Positions 17,099 through 25,947 of a stretch of 64,000 bases of DNA are shown here, one piece after another (the stretch's first letter is position 1; every line of letters starts with the position of its first letter). The notes below the pieces were generated by a model that saw only the letters and a program-made list of their open reading frames with translations, was not told the DNA's origin and did not search any database. The position numbers and the translations under genes are program-made. This DNA comes from Pedococcus_A sp963730585 (lineage in GTDB: Bacteria > Actinomycetota > Actinomycetes > Actinomycetales > Dermatophilaceae): positions 1 through 64,000 of the forward strand of contig CAVSSL010000007.1 of NCBI GenBank assembly GCA_963730585.1, given 5' to 3'.

Positions 17099-17902
17099 CT
17101 AGCTGATGTCCGCCCGCACGGTCCGCCAGCTGCCCACGCCGGCCAGCACCGCGGCATACAGCGCCAGCACGATGGCGCCGCCCCACCACTCGAGGCGCAC
17201 CTCGTCAGGGCTGCTCTGCACCGCGTTGATCATGGCGTTGGTGGCCGAGCTGGGCAGGAACTTGGCGATGTTCTCCGCGCCCCAGTCCCAGAAGGTGAGG
17301 GCGAACCCGATGAGCGGCTCGACGATCCAGGCCACACCGACCGCGATGAGCAGCGCCGCCACCTGGTTGGGGATGAGGATGCCGGCCCCGAGGCCGATCA
17401 GCCCCCACAGCCCGAGCACGAGGAGACCCAGCGCGAGGGTGCGGATGATCTCGGTGCTCGGGAACGGGTCGAAGCCGCGCGCGTTGAGCACGATCGCGCC
17501 GGTGATGACCGATCCGGCGAGCGAGAGGAGCCCGTAGAGCGCGCCGAGCCCGAGCAGCGCGATGACCTTCGCCAGCATCACCTTGCCGCGCTTGGGCACG
17601 CCGAGGAAGGTGCCGGTGATGGTCTTGTGCCGGTACTCGCTGCCGATCTGGAGCACGCCGATGGTCAGGGTCAGCAGGTAGCCGACGCCGAGGCCGCCGG
17701 TGTAGACCGAGCCGACGATCTGCTCATCGGTGCCGGTGGGTATGCCGCCCGGTCCGGCGCCGCCGGTGGCTTCCTCACCCGTGAGCAGGAAGCCGAACAG
17801 CAGCGCGAAGAGGACGCCTGCCACGAAGATCGCGATGGCCATGCCCCACCACAGGCGGGTGGTGAAGAACTTGCGGAACTCGGCCCTGATGGCGGCGGTC
17901 AC
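17099..17902 (-). CDS. ABC transporter permease, ABC-2 family
   Basis: The 267-residue protein begins MTAAIRAEFRKFFTTRLWWG, a soluble amphipathic start typical of ABC-2 permeases that follow a short-tailed ATPase. About six membrane helices follow (first near residue 22, LWWGMAIAIFVAGVLFALLF). A loop of HKTITGTFLGVPKRGKVMLAK between helices is the usual contact with the ATPase. The GTG start overlaps the stop of the upstream ATPase gene. It probably exports lipid or peptide substrates; no specific substrate can be inferred. Confidence 0.87.
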   Translation of the reverse strand: MTAAIRAEFRKFFTTRLWWGMAIAIFVAGVLFALLFGFLLTGEEATGGAGPGGIPTGTDEQIVGSVYTGGLGVGYLLTLTIGVLQIGSEYRHKTITGTFLGVPKRGKVMLAKVIALLGLGALYGLLSLAGSVITGAIVLNARGFDPFPSTEIIRTLALGLLVLGLWGLIGLGAGILIPNQVAALLIAVGVAWIVEPLIGFALTFWDWGAENIAKFLPSSATNAMINAVQSSPDEVRLEWWGGAIVLALYAAVLAGVGSWRTVRADIS

Positions 17903-18863
17903 CCGTTCGCCCCTTCCTGTGACGTGATGGCGTCGCGCTCGGTCGGCGCGGACTGGCCGAGGTTGCGGTTGGTGTTCTCGGTGAGCGCGAAGAACAGCTG
18001 CTCGAGGTCGTTCTGTATGCCGTGGAGCTCGTAGATCGGCAGGCCCGCCCTGAGTGCCACGTCACCGATGAGGCGCAGGTCCTGGTGTCGGCGACCAGGG
18101 CGCCCGTGCCGTCCGCGGTGCTGGTGACGTCGGTGCTGGTGATGTCGGTGCTGGTGATGTCGCTGACCCGCAGGGCCCCGGCCAGGGCGGCGGCGTCGGA
18201 GGTGCGCACGAGGGCGCGCGGCGCGCCGTGCAGGTCGGTCATCGCGCCCTGGCGGACGAGCTTGCCGTTGGTGATGATGACGACGTCGTCGACGGTCTGC
18301 TCCACCTCCTGGAGCATGTGGCTCGAGATGAGGATGGTCTTGCCCTGGCCGGCGAGGTGGCGCAGGAAGCCGCGCAGCCAGCGGATGCCCTCGGGGTCGA
18401 GGCCGTTGGCCGGCTCGTCGAGGATGAGCACCTGCGGGTCGCCGAGCATGGCCGCAGCCAGGCCGAGGCGCTGGCGCATGCCCATCGAGTAGCCGCCGGC
18501 GCGCTTGCGGGCGGCCGCCGGGATGCCGACCAGCTCGAGCATCTCGTCGACCCGCTTGTCGCTCACGCCCGCGGTGTCGGCCAGCACCCTGAGGTGGTCG
18601 CGGCCGGTGCGGCCCGGGTGGAAGTTGGTCGCCTCGAGCGCGGAGCCGACCATGCCCATGGGCTGCTCGATGTCGTGGTAGCGGCGGCCGCCGATGGTCG
18701 CGGTGCCGCTGGTGGGCTTGACCAGGCCGAGCAGCATGCGCAGCGTCGTGGTCTTGCCGGCACCGTTGGGGCCGAGGAAGCCGGTGATGCGCCCCGGCTC
18801 GACGGTGAAGGAGAGGTTGTCGACGGCGGTGAAGCTGCCGAACCGCTTGGTCAGGTCACGCAC
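17899..18863 (-). CDS. ABC transporter ATP-binding protein, frameshifted as given
   Basis: Walker A GPNGAGKTT, signature YSMGMRQRLGLA, Walker B VLILDEPANGLDP and the switch His in SSHMLQEVEQ identify an ABC-2 exporter ATPase. After GTGALVADT the frame is lost near 18085 by one missing base. The true end (LRLIGDVALRAGLPIYELHG... LEQLFFALTENT) is in the adjacent frame and stops at 17899, overlapping the permease start. A DITST/DVTST stretch before the break is a short repeat. The start is uncertain: GTG at 18863 preserves RDLTKRFG, while an ATG at about 18930 would need a further frame change. Confidence 0.8.
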
Positions 18864-19104
18864 CTCGATGCGGCCGGCCTGCGGCGCCCCTGGCCCGGCA
18901 GTGGTGCGGTCGTCGTGTTCGTCGTCGTCATGCGTCCCCCGGCTCCAGTCTCATGTGTCACATCCTCCCAACTGACCTCACGTGAGGGTCAACGGGGTTT
19001 GCGGCGTGTTGGTGCCGCGTCGACGGCAGGGGAGGCGGCCGTATGCCGGTGCGTCCAGTTCGCCGCGCGGCAGGACGGCGGCGCGCACCTAGGATGGCCG
19101 CACT

Positions 19105-20466
19105 ATGACCGAGTGGTTACTCGTCCTCGCCGGCGTCCTCCTCACCGTCGGCACCGCCGTCTTCGTGGCTGCCGAGTTCTCGCTGGTGGCCCTGGACCGC
19201 CCGACCGTGCAGAGGGCCGTCGACGCCGGTGACCACCGCGCCCACGTCGTGCTCGGGTCGCTGCGCCGGCTGTCGACCCAGCTGTCGGCCGCGCAGGTCG
19301 GCATCACGCTGACCACCCTGGTCCTCGGCTACCTCGCCACGCCCAGCATCGGCCGCCTGCTCGAGACGCCGCTGACCGCGATGGGCCTCAGCGGCACCAC
19401 CCTGACGTCGGTGGCCGCCGCGCTCGCGCTGGCCATCGCCACGATGTTCTCGATGGTGTTCGGCGAGCTGCTGCCGCAGTTCCTCGGCATCTCCGCGCCG
19501 CTCGGCACGGCCAAGGTCGTCGCCATGCCCGTGCGGGTCTTCGCCGTCGTCGCCAAGCCGCTCATCGCCGTGCTCAACGGCTCGGCCAACCTCGCGCTGC
19601 GCGGCATGGGCATCACCCCGCAGGAGGAGCTGTCCGGGGCGCGCACCCCCCAGGAGCTCGCCTCCCTGGTCCGGCGCTCGGCCGAGCAGGGAACCCTCGA
19701 CGTCGGCACCGCCCGGCTCGTCACCCGCTCCCTCGGGTTCGGCGAGCAGACCGCGGCCGACGTGATGAGCCCGCGGGCCCGCGCCACCGCCATCGAACGC
19801 ACGGCCACCGCCGAGGACGTCCTGCGGCTGGCCCGCAGCACCGGCCACTCGCGCTTCCCGGTGACCGGCGAGGACTGGGACGACATCGACGGCATCGTGC
19901 ACGTCAAGCGCGCCATCGCCGTGCCGCACGACCGCCGCCCCGACGTGCCGGTCTCGGCCCTCATGGTGCCGCCGCTGCTCGTGCCGGAGACCATCCGGCT
20001 CGACCCGCTGCTGCTCCTGCTGCGCGAGTCCGGGCTGCAGCTGGCCATCGTCGTCGACGAGTACGGCGGGACCGCCGGCGTCGTCACCCTGGAGGACGTC
20101 GTCGAGGAGATCGTCGGCGACGTGAGCGACGAGCACGACCGCGCCCGCACCACCGGTCGCGAGATGACCGACGGCACCTGGAGTGTGCCCGGCCTCTGGC
20201 GCCCGGACGAGGTGCGCGAAAGGTGCGGGGCCCCCGTGCCGGAGGGGCCGGCATACGAGACCACGGGCGGGTGGGTCATGGCCGAGCTCGGCCGCGTGCC
20301 CGTCGTGGGCGACACCGTCTCGCTGCCCGGCTGGGACGTCACCGTGCTCGCGATGGACGGGATGCGCGTCGACCGGCTGCGCTTCACCCCCGAGGAGAAC
20401 GGCGAGCCGGGGGCGGCCCTTGGGGCCGCCAACGGGCCTTCCTCGGTCGAGGAGGGTGGTCGCTGA
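19105..20466 (+). CDS. CNNM/CBS-domain membrane protein, CorC/HlyC family
   Basis: The 453-residue protein has an N-terminal CNNM (DUF21) domain with about four hydrophobic helices up to residue 140, a pair of CBS domains (DVMSPRARATAIERTATAEDV and VDEYGGTAGVVTLEDVVEEIVG) and a C-terminal CorC/HlyC small domain. Such proteins are proposed magnesium or cobalt exporters in the cytoplasmic membrane. A TAGGAT hexamer lies 9 bases before the ATG. Its stop overlaps the start of a second, shorter paralogue (TGATG). Confidence 0.9.
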   Translation: MTEWLLVLAGVLLTVGTAVFVAAEFSLVALDRPTVQRAVDAGDHRAHVVLGSLRRLSTQLSAAQVGITLTTLVLGYLATPSIGRLLETPLTAMGLSGTTLTSVAAALALAIATMFSMVFGELLPQFLGISAPLGTAKVVAMPVRVFAVVAKPLIAVLNGSANLALRGMGITPQEELSGARTPQELASLVRRSAEQGTLDVGTARLVTRSLGFGEQTAADVMSPRARATAIERTATAEDVLRLARSTGHSRFPVTGEDWDDIDGIVHVKRAIAVPHDRRPDVPVSALMVPPLLVPETIRLDPLLLLLRESGLQLAIVVDEYGGTAGVVTLEDVVEEIVGDVSDEHDRARTTGREMTDGTWSVPGLWRPDEVRERCGAPVPEGPAYETTGGWVMAELGRVPVVGDTVSLPGWDVTVLAMDGMRVDRLRFTPEENGEPGAALGAANGPSSVEEGGR

Positions 20467-21497
20467 TGGGCATCGCCCTGTGGGTCACGATCCTCCTGCT
20501 GCTGCTCAACGCCTTCTTCGTGGGGGCCGAGTTCGCCGCGATGGCGGCCCGGCGCTCGCAGCTCGAGCCGCTGGCCGCGGGCGGGTCGCGCCGGGCGCAG
20601 ATCTGCCTCGACGCCCTCGAGCAGATGGGCTCGCTGCTGGCCTGCGCCCAGCTCGGCATCACGGTCTGCTCCGTGCTGCTCGGTGCCATCTCGGAGGCTG
20701 CGCTGCACCACTTCTTCGTGCCGGTGCTCGAGCACCTCGGGGTGCCGGAGGCCCTCGCCGAGGGTTCGGCGCTCGCGCTGGCCCTGCTGATCGTCGTCTA
20801 CCTCCACGTGGTCGTGGGGGAGATGATCCCCAAGAACCTCGCGATCGCCGGGCCCGAGCGGGCGGCGCTGGTGCTCGTGCCGGTGCTGCTCATGGTCACC
20901 CGCGCGCTGCGGCCGCTGATCCGGGTGATGGAGGCGATCGCCAAGGCCCTGGTGCGGCTCTTCGGCGTGGAGCCCCGGAACGAGCTCCCCTCTGCCTTCA
21001 CCGCGGAGGAGGTGCAGCACATCGTCGCCGAGTCGCACCGGGAGGGCCTCATCGAGGAGGAGCAGCACGGGCTCGTCGGCGCCGCGCTGGAGTTCAGCGA
21101 CAAGGACGCGATCGACGTGGCCGTGCCGCTCGACTCGCTGGTGACCCTGCCGCTGACCGCGACCCCTGACGACGTCGAGCGGCTGGTGGCCAAGAAGGGC
21201 TTCTCCCGCTACCCGATGGTCGACGCGTCCGGCTCGCTCACCGGCTACCTGCACCTCAAGGACGTGCTCTACGCCGACGAGTCCGAGCGCGACCTGCCCG
21301 TGCCGGTGAAGCGGGTGCGCAAGCTGGCGACGGTGCGGCCCGCCGACGAGGTGGAGGAGGTGCTGGCCACGATGCAGCTGACCGGCGCCCACCTGGCCCG
21401 GGTCGTCGACGACGAGGGCCGCGACCTCGGCGTGGTCTTCCTCGAGGACGTGCTCGAGGAGCTGGTCGGCGAGGTCACCGACGCCAGCCAGCGCTGA
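20466..21497 (+). CDS. CNNM/CBS-domain membrane protein without CorC domain
   Basis: This 343-residue paralogue of the preceding protein has the CNNM domain (GIALWVTILLLLLNAFFVGAEF at the N-terminus, VVGEMIPKNLAIA in the last helix region) and two CBS motifs (VAVPLDSLVTLPLTATPDDV; VVDDEGRDLGVVFLEDVLEE), but ends right after the second CBS domain. Paired long and short CNNM genes are common in actinobacteria and may form a heteromeric transporter. The start overlaps the stop of the first gene. The gene is followed by two tandem hairpins. Confidence 0.9.
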   Translation: MGIALWVTILLLLLNAFFVGAEFAAMAARRSQLEPLAAGGSRRAQICLDALEQMGSLLACAQLGITVCSVLLGAISEAALHHFFVPVLEHLGVPEALAEGSALALALLIVVYLHVVVGEMIPKNLAIAGPERAALVLVPVLLMVTRALRPLIRVMEAIAKALVRLFGVEPRNELPSAFTAEEVQHIVAESHREGLIEEEQHGLVGAALEFSDKDAIDVAVPLDSLVTLPLTATPDDVERLVAKKGFSRYPMVDASGSLTGYLHLKDVLYADESERDLPVPVKRVRKLATVRPADEVEEVLATMQLTGAHLARVVDDEGRDLGVVFLEDVLEELVGEVTDASQR

Positions 21498-21505
21498 GGA
21501 GGGCA

Positions 21506-21588
21506 CTGCGTCACTGATCCACTGGGCGGATCACTGGCGCAGCCGCGGCGACTGCGTCACTGATGCCGGGGAGGCATCACTGGCGCAG
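21506..21588. repeat. Two tandem 37-bp hairpin repeats between convergent genes
   Basis: Units 21506-21542 and 21552-21588 share the arms CTGCGTCACTGAT and ATCACTGGCGCAG. The tip differs: TGATCC/GGATCA in the first and TGATGCC/GGCATCA in the second, each self-complementary. Both keep the same two imperfect pairs (a wobble and a C-C). They lie between the CNNM gene and the SRPBCC gene and should end transcription from both sides. The second unit contains the SRPBCC stop codon. Confidence 0.75.
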
Positions 21589-22047
21589 CGGCGCAGCCGA
21601 GCCGGCTTCCAGCACGTCCCTGATGTCGCGCAGCCGCTGCGCCACACGGGCCTCCAGCTGCCGACCGATGAGCCTGGTCAGCAGCGTCAGCGGTCGGCGC
21701 ACGCGCAGTGTCTCTCGGTGGTGCAGCACGCTGGAGCCTTCGGGGGCGGGCTCGATCTCGTAGGTCAGGTGACCCCACCAGGGACGGCTCCGGAACTCCA
21801 TGCCGAGAACGCTCGGCTCGCTCAGCTCGGTCACCACGCTCTCGACCGACAACCAGCACCCCGGCGTCAGGCGTACACGCTCGTGCCACCGGGTGCCGAC
21901 GCGAGTGGGGCCGGCCGGGTCCTTGCGCATCTCGACGTGAGCCCGGCGCGGGATCGGCTCGACGTCCTGGATGTCGGCCAACAGGTCGAACACCACTCTG
22001 GGTGGACGCCGGACCACGATGCCGAGATCGATGTCGTAGCCGCTCAT
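21577..22047 (-). CDS. SRPBCC (START-like) family protein
   Basis: The 156-residue protein starts MSGYDIDLGIVVRRPPRVVFDLLADIQD, the typical first strand and helix of polyketide cyclase/SRPBCC proteins. It ends in the long C-terminal helix (RRPLTLLTRLIGRQLEARVAQRLRDIRDVL-type region). The fold makes a cavity for hydrophobic ligands; no catalytic residues can be assigned. The ATG at 22047 is chosen because the frame upstream runs into repeats and the tRNA. Its stop lies inside the second tandem hairpin. Confidence 0.8.
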   Translation of the reverse strand: MSGYDIDLGIVVRRPPRVVFDLLADIQDVEPIPRRAHVEMRKDPAGPTRVGTRWHERVRLTPGCWLSVESVVTELSEPSVLGMEFRSRPWWGHLTYEIEPAPEGSSVLHHRETLRVRRPLTLLTRLIGRQLEARVAQRLRDIRDVLEAGSAAPLRQ

Positions 22048-22131
22048 ACCTCGACACTGCGGCTCAGAGCCGTCCGCGGGGAGGGCCGGAGGTCCGGCAT
22101 TCCCGGTGCTGGTTCGGCAACTGGTGTTTCT

Positions 22132-22175
22132 GGCACATCTGTTCTGTCGAACAGGCACATCTGTTCTGTCGAACA
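22132..22175. repeat. Two tandem 22-bp repeats with TGTTC-N4-GAACA palindromes
   Basis: The unit GGCACATCTGTTCTGTCGAACA occurs twice back to back (22132-22153 and 22154-22175), apart from quoting limits described here by its key palindrome TGTTCTGTCGAACA. The second copy ends 5 bases from the tRNA-Arg 3' end. They lie downstream of the tRNA and upstream of the SRPBCC gene, so they could end tRNA transcription or be tandem operators. Confidence 0.7.
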
Positions 22176-22180
22176 GAAAG

Positions 22181-22252
22181 TGCCCCCGGCAGGATTCGAA
22201 CCTGCGCTCCCGCCTCCGGAGGGCGGTGCTCTATCCCCTGAGCTACGGGGGC
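22181..22252 (-). tRNA. tRNA-Arg (anticodon CCG)
   Basis: On the minus strand a cloverleaf can be folded: acceptor GCCCCCG/CGGGGGC, D-arm GCTC...GAGC, anticodon stem CCGCC/GGCGG with loop CTCCGGA giving anticodon CCG (reads CGG), T-arm GCAGG-TTCGAAT-CCTGC and discriminator A. The length is 72 nt and CCA is not encoded. It sits 478 bp from argS, whose enzyme charges it. Confidence 0.95.
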
Positions 22253-22295
22253 CAACACGGGCGCAGCAACCTGCGCCCGGAGGAGGTTAGCAGCC

Positions 22296-22301
22296 TAGGG
22301 T
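22296..22301 (+). promoter_or_regulatory. -10 element TAGGGT for the receiver-domain gene
   Basis: TAGGGT lies 7 bases before the ATG at 22309, favouring that start over the GTG at 22300. Confidence 0.5.
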
Positions 22302-22308
22302 GGGAAAC

Positions 22309-22719
22309 ATGGAACGCGGTGGGGGGCTGGTGCTCGTGTGCGATGACACCGAGCCCATTCGGCGGCTGATCCGGGTGAACCTCGAGCTCGACGGCTACAT
22401 CGTGGAGGAGGTCAGCGACGGCGAACGGCTGCTGGCCCGCCTGTGGGAACCGGAGGCCGAGCTGCCCGGCGTGATCATCCTCGACGCGCAGATGGAGCCG
22501 CGCGACGGGTGGTGGGCGATCAGCCAGATCCGCACCGACCGGCGCCTGGACCACATCCCGGTGCTCATGGTGACCGCCTCGGTGCAGCAGCACGACCGGG
22601 TGCAGGCCCGGGCGGCCGGCCTCGACGCGTTCGTGGCCAAGCCGTTCGACCCCGACTACCTCGTCGAGCTGGTCGAGGGCTTCATGGCCGAGGGCAGGGA
22701 GCACGTCCCCGCGTCCTAG
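22309..22719 (+). CDS. Stand-alone response-regulator receiver protein
   Basis: This 136-residue protein is only a CheY-like receiver domain: acidic pocket CDD near residue 10, phospho-acceptor Asp in VIILDAQMEPRDG near residue 55, Thr in VTAS and the conserved Lys in AKPFDPD. There is no output domain, so it must act by protein contact. No partner kinase lies nearby. It stands between tRNA-Arg and argS, and its stop codon TAG is part of the argS -10 element. Confidence 0.9.
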   Translation: MERGGGLVLVCDDTEPIRRLIRVNLELDGYIVEEVSDGERLLARLWEPEAELPGVIILDAQMEPRDGWWAISQIRTDRRLDHIPVLMVTASVQQHDRVQARAAGLDAFVAKPFDPDYLVELVEGFMAEGREHVPAS

Positions 22720-22722
22720 ACT
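22717..22722 (+). promoter_or_regulatory. -10 element TAGACT for argS
   Basis: TAGACT lies 7 bases before the argS GTG at 22730. Its TAG is also the stop codon of the preceding gene. Confidence 0.5.
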
Positions 22723-22729
22723 GAGGCGG

Positions 22730-24376
22730 GTGACCCCCGAAGAGCTCTCGCTGGCCATCCGCACCGTCCTGACCGAGGCCGTCGACGCCGGTGACTTCAC
22801 CGCCGCCGTGCCGGCCGAGGTGCGTGTGGAGCGACCGAAGAACCGCGAGCACGGGGACTGGTCCACCAACGTCGCCCTCCAGCTGGCCAAGGGCGCCGGT
22901 ATGCCGCCGCGCGAGCTCGCGGCCAAGGTCGCCGAGCGCCTCGGCCAGGTCGCCGGCATCAAGGCCGTCGACGTGGCGGGCCCCGGATTCCTCAACATCA
23001 CCCTCGACGCCGCGTCGGCCGGAGAGCTGGCCCGCTCCATCGTCGAGGCGGGAGCGTCCTACGGCCACAACGAGGCTGCCAAGGGCGAGGTCATCAACCT
23101 CGAGTTCATCTCGGCCAACCCGACCGGGCCGCTGCACCTCGGGCACACCCGCTGGGCCGCGCTCGGCGACGCCATGCACCGGCTGCTGAAGGCCTCCGGC
23201 GCCGACATCACCGCCGAGTACTACATCAACGACGCCGGCGCGCAGATGGACAACTTCGGCCGCAGCGTGCTGGCCCGGGCCAAGGGCGACCCGACCCCGG
23301 AGGGCGGCTACCCCGGCGCCTACGTCGACGACCTCGCCAAGACGGTGGTCGCGCAGCGCCCCGACGTCCTCGACCTGCCCGAGGACGAGGCCTTGGCCAT
23401 CGCCCGGGAGCTCGCGTACGAGGCCCAGCTCGCCGACATCAAGGGGGTGCTGGCCGACTTCGGCGTGAGCTTCGACGTGTGGTTCTCGGAGAAGAGCCTC
23501 CACGCCGGCGGCGCCGTCGAGCAGGCCGTCGACCGGCTGCGCGAGCAGGGCCACGTCTACGACCTCGACGGCGCGGTCTGGCTGCGCACCACCGACTTCG
23601 GCGACGACAAGGACCGCGTGCTCATCCGCGCCAACGGCGAGCCGACCTACTTCGCCGCCGACGCCGCCTACTACCTCTCCAAGAAGGACCGCGGCTTCGA
23701 CGAGAAGATCTACCTGCTCGGCGCCGACCACCACGGCTACATCAACCGGCTCAAGGCCATCGCGGCCTGTGCCGGCGACGACAAAGAGCACAACATCGAG
23801 GTCCGCATCGGCCAGCTGGTCGACCTCAACGGCGCCAAGCTCTCCAAGCGCGCCGGCAACATCATCGAGCTGCGCGACCTCATCAGCTGGATCGGCACCG
23901 ACGCCATCCGCTACTCGCTGGCCCGCTACCCGGCCGACAGCCCGCTGTCGATGGAGGGGGAGGAGCTGCGCAAGCAGACCAACGAGAACCCGGTCTTCTA
24001 CGTGCAGTACGCCCACGCCCGCACCTCCAACGTGCACCGCCTGGCAGTGGAGGACGGCGTGCGCCCCGAGGACGGCTTCGACCCCTCGCTGCTCACCGAC
24101 CCGACCGAGGCGGCCCTGCTGGCCATCCTCGGCGACTTCCCGCGGGTCGTCGCGCAGGCCGCGAAGCTGCGCGAGCCGCACCGGGTCGCGCGCTACCTCG
24201 AGGACCTCGCCGGCCGCTTCCACAAGTGGTACGACACCTGCCGGGTGCGTCCGGTGAACCGCGACGAGGAGGTCACCGACCTGCACCGCACGCGGCTCTG
24301 GCTCAACGACGCCACCCGCCAGGTGCTCGCGAACGGCCTTGACCTGCTTGGCGTCTCGGCGCCCGAGCGGATGTAG
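22730..24376 (+). CDS. argS: Arginyl-tRNA synthetase
   Basis: The 548-residue class I synthetase charges tRNA-Arg with arginine. It has the N-terminal additional domain (Add1), HIGH motif HLGH at residues 136-139 in NPTGPLHLGHTRW, the KMSKS-equivalent loop KLSKRAGN, and the C-terminal DALR anticodon-binding domain (NPVFYVQYAHARTSNV). The length is normal. GTG start supported by the -10 TAGACT. It heads the argS-lysA-hom-thrC-thrB-rho order conserved in mycobacteria, only 6 bases before lysA. Confidence 0.97.
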   Translation: MTPEELSLAIRTVLTEAVDAGDFTAAVPAEVRVERPKNREHGDWSTNVALQLAKGAGMPPRELAAKVAERLGQVAGIKAVDVAGPGFLNITLDAASAGELARSIVEAGASYGHNEAAKGEVINLEFISANPTGPLHLGHTRWAALGDAMHRLLKASGADITAEYYINDAGAQMDNFGRSVLARAKGDPTPEGGYPGAYVDDLAKTVVAQRPDVLDLPEDEALAIARELAYEAQLADIKGVLADFGVSFDVWFSEKSLHAGGAVEQAVDRLREQGHVYDLDGAVWLRTTDFGDDKDRVLIRANGEPTYFAADAAYYLSKKDRGFDEKIYLLGADHHGYINRLKAIAACAGDDKEHNIEVRIGQLVDLNGAKLSKRAGNIIELRDLISWIGTDAIRYSLARYPADSPLSMEGEELRKQTNENPVFYVQYAHARTSNVHRLAVEDGVRPEDGFDPSLLTDPTEAALLAILGDFPRVVAQAAKLREPHRVARYLEDLAGRFHKWYDTCRVRPVNRDEEVTDLHRTRLWLNDATRQVLANGLDLLGVSAPERM

Positions 24377-24382
24377 CACCAG

Positions 24383-25836
24383 GTGCGCGCGCACGAGGCA
24401 GGCGCCCTCCACGCCGAGGGCTACGGCGGCCCGCCCCACTGGCTGCCCTGGCCGACCGACGTCATGGAGCTGCTGCCGCAGCTCTGGCCGCAGACGGTCC
24501 GGCGCGACAGCGCCGGGCGGCTCGAGGTCGGCGGCGTCGACGTGGTGACGCTCGCCCGCGAGTACGGCACCGCGGCATACGTCATCGACGAGGAGGACTT
24601 CCGCACCCGCGCGCGGGCCTTCCGCGACGGGTTCTCGGCGCCGTTCGAGCCGCTCTGCGGCGGCGTCGACGTCTACTACGCGGGCAAGGCGTTCCTCTGC
24701 ACGGCGGTCGCCCGCTGGGTGGCCGAGGAGGGGCTGAGCCTCGACGTCGCCTCCGGCGGCGAGCTCGCGGTGGCGCAGCGCGCCGGCTTCCCGGCCGAGC
24801 GGATCGGCATGCACGGCAACAACAAGAGCCTCGCCGAGATCCAGCAGGCGCTCGACTACGGGGTGGGGCGGATCATCGTCGACTCCTTCGAGGAGATCGA
24901 CCGGATCGCCGCTGTCGCAACGGAGCTCGGCGTCCGTGCCCCCGTCATGGTGCGCGTCACCGTCGGCGTCGAGGCGCACACCCACGAGTTCATCGCCACC
25001 GCCCACGAGGACCAGAAGTTCGGGTTCTCCCTCGCCGGTGGGCAGGCCGCCGCGGCGGTCGACCGCATCCTCGAGCGCAGCGACGTGCTCGACCTGCTCG
25101 GCCTCCACTCGCACATCGGCAGCCAGATCTTCGACACCTCCGGCTTCGAGGTCTCGGCCCGCCGGCTCATCGGCCTGCACGCCCAGGTCGCCGAGAAGCA
25201 CGGCGTGCACATGCCGGAGATGGACCTCGGCGGCGGCTACGGCATCGCCTACACCTCCGAGCACACCCCGCTGGCCGCGCAGGAGCTCGGCGAGCAGATG
25301 GCCGAGCTGGTGCGCCGCGAGTGGTCAAGGCGCCGGTGCGCGGCGGGAGCCGGCGCAGCGACGGCATCCCCGTCCCGCGCCTGTCGATCGAGCCGGGCCG
25401 GGCCATCGTCGGCCCGAGCACCTTCACCCTCTACGAGGTCGGCACCGTCAAGGACGTCGACCTCGGCCACGGCGCCAAGCGCACCTACGTCTCGGTCGAC
25501 GGCGGCATGAGCGACAACGTCCGCACCGCCCTCTACGACGCCGACTACTCCTGCACCCTGGCGAGCCGGCGCTCCGAGGCCGTGCCGCGGCTGTCGCGCG
25601 TCGTCGGCAAGCACTGCGAGAGCGGCGACATCGTCGTCATGGACGAGTACCTGCCCGACGACATCACCTCCGGCGACCTCATCGCGGTCCCGGGCACGGG
25701 CGCCTACTGCCGCAGCCTGTCGAGCCAGTACAACCACGTGCCGCGGCCGCCGGTCATCGCGGTGCGCGGCGGCGAGGCCCGGGTGATCGTGCGCCGGGAG
25801 ACCGTGGACGACCTCCTCGCGCTCGACGTCGGCTGA
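24383..25836 (+). CDS. lysA: Diaminopimelate decarboxylase, frameshifted as given
   Basis: LysA makes L-lysine from meso-diaminopimelate with PLP. Visible are the PLP lysine in VYYAGKAFL, HSHIGSQIFD, GGGYGIAY and, after the break, EPGRAIVGPSTF and substrate-site Cys/Glu region KHCESGDIVVMDEYL. The first part is open to about 25320 (MAELVRREW) and the rest is in the next frame, so one base is missing somewhere in 25310-25365. The region just before SDGIPVPRL fits no family sequence in either frame, which places the error there. GTG start six bases after argS. The gene is needed for lysine synthesis, so an assembly error is likelier than loss. Confidence 0.88.
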
Positions 25837-25947
25837 GGAGAATCCACGTCCAACCGGTCCGGATGCCGGAACAATGAGCGTCCACAACGTGGTCACCGGC
25901 ACGATGGCAGTGTCCGGGAGAGCCCTACAGGGCACAAGGAGCAGACG

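Noticed and set aside
22682..25264. An 860-codon minus-strand frame opposite argS and lysA
   Set aside because: It spans two real plus-strand genes and their junction, and shows only low-complexity composition.
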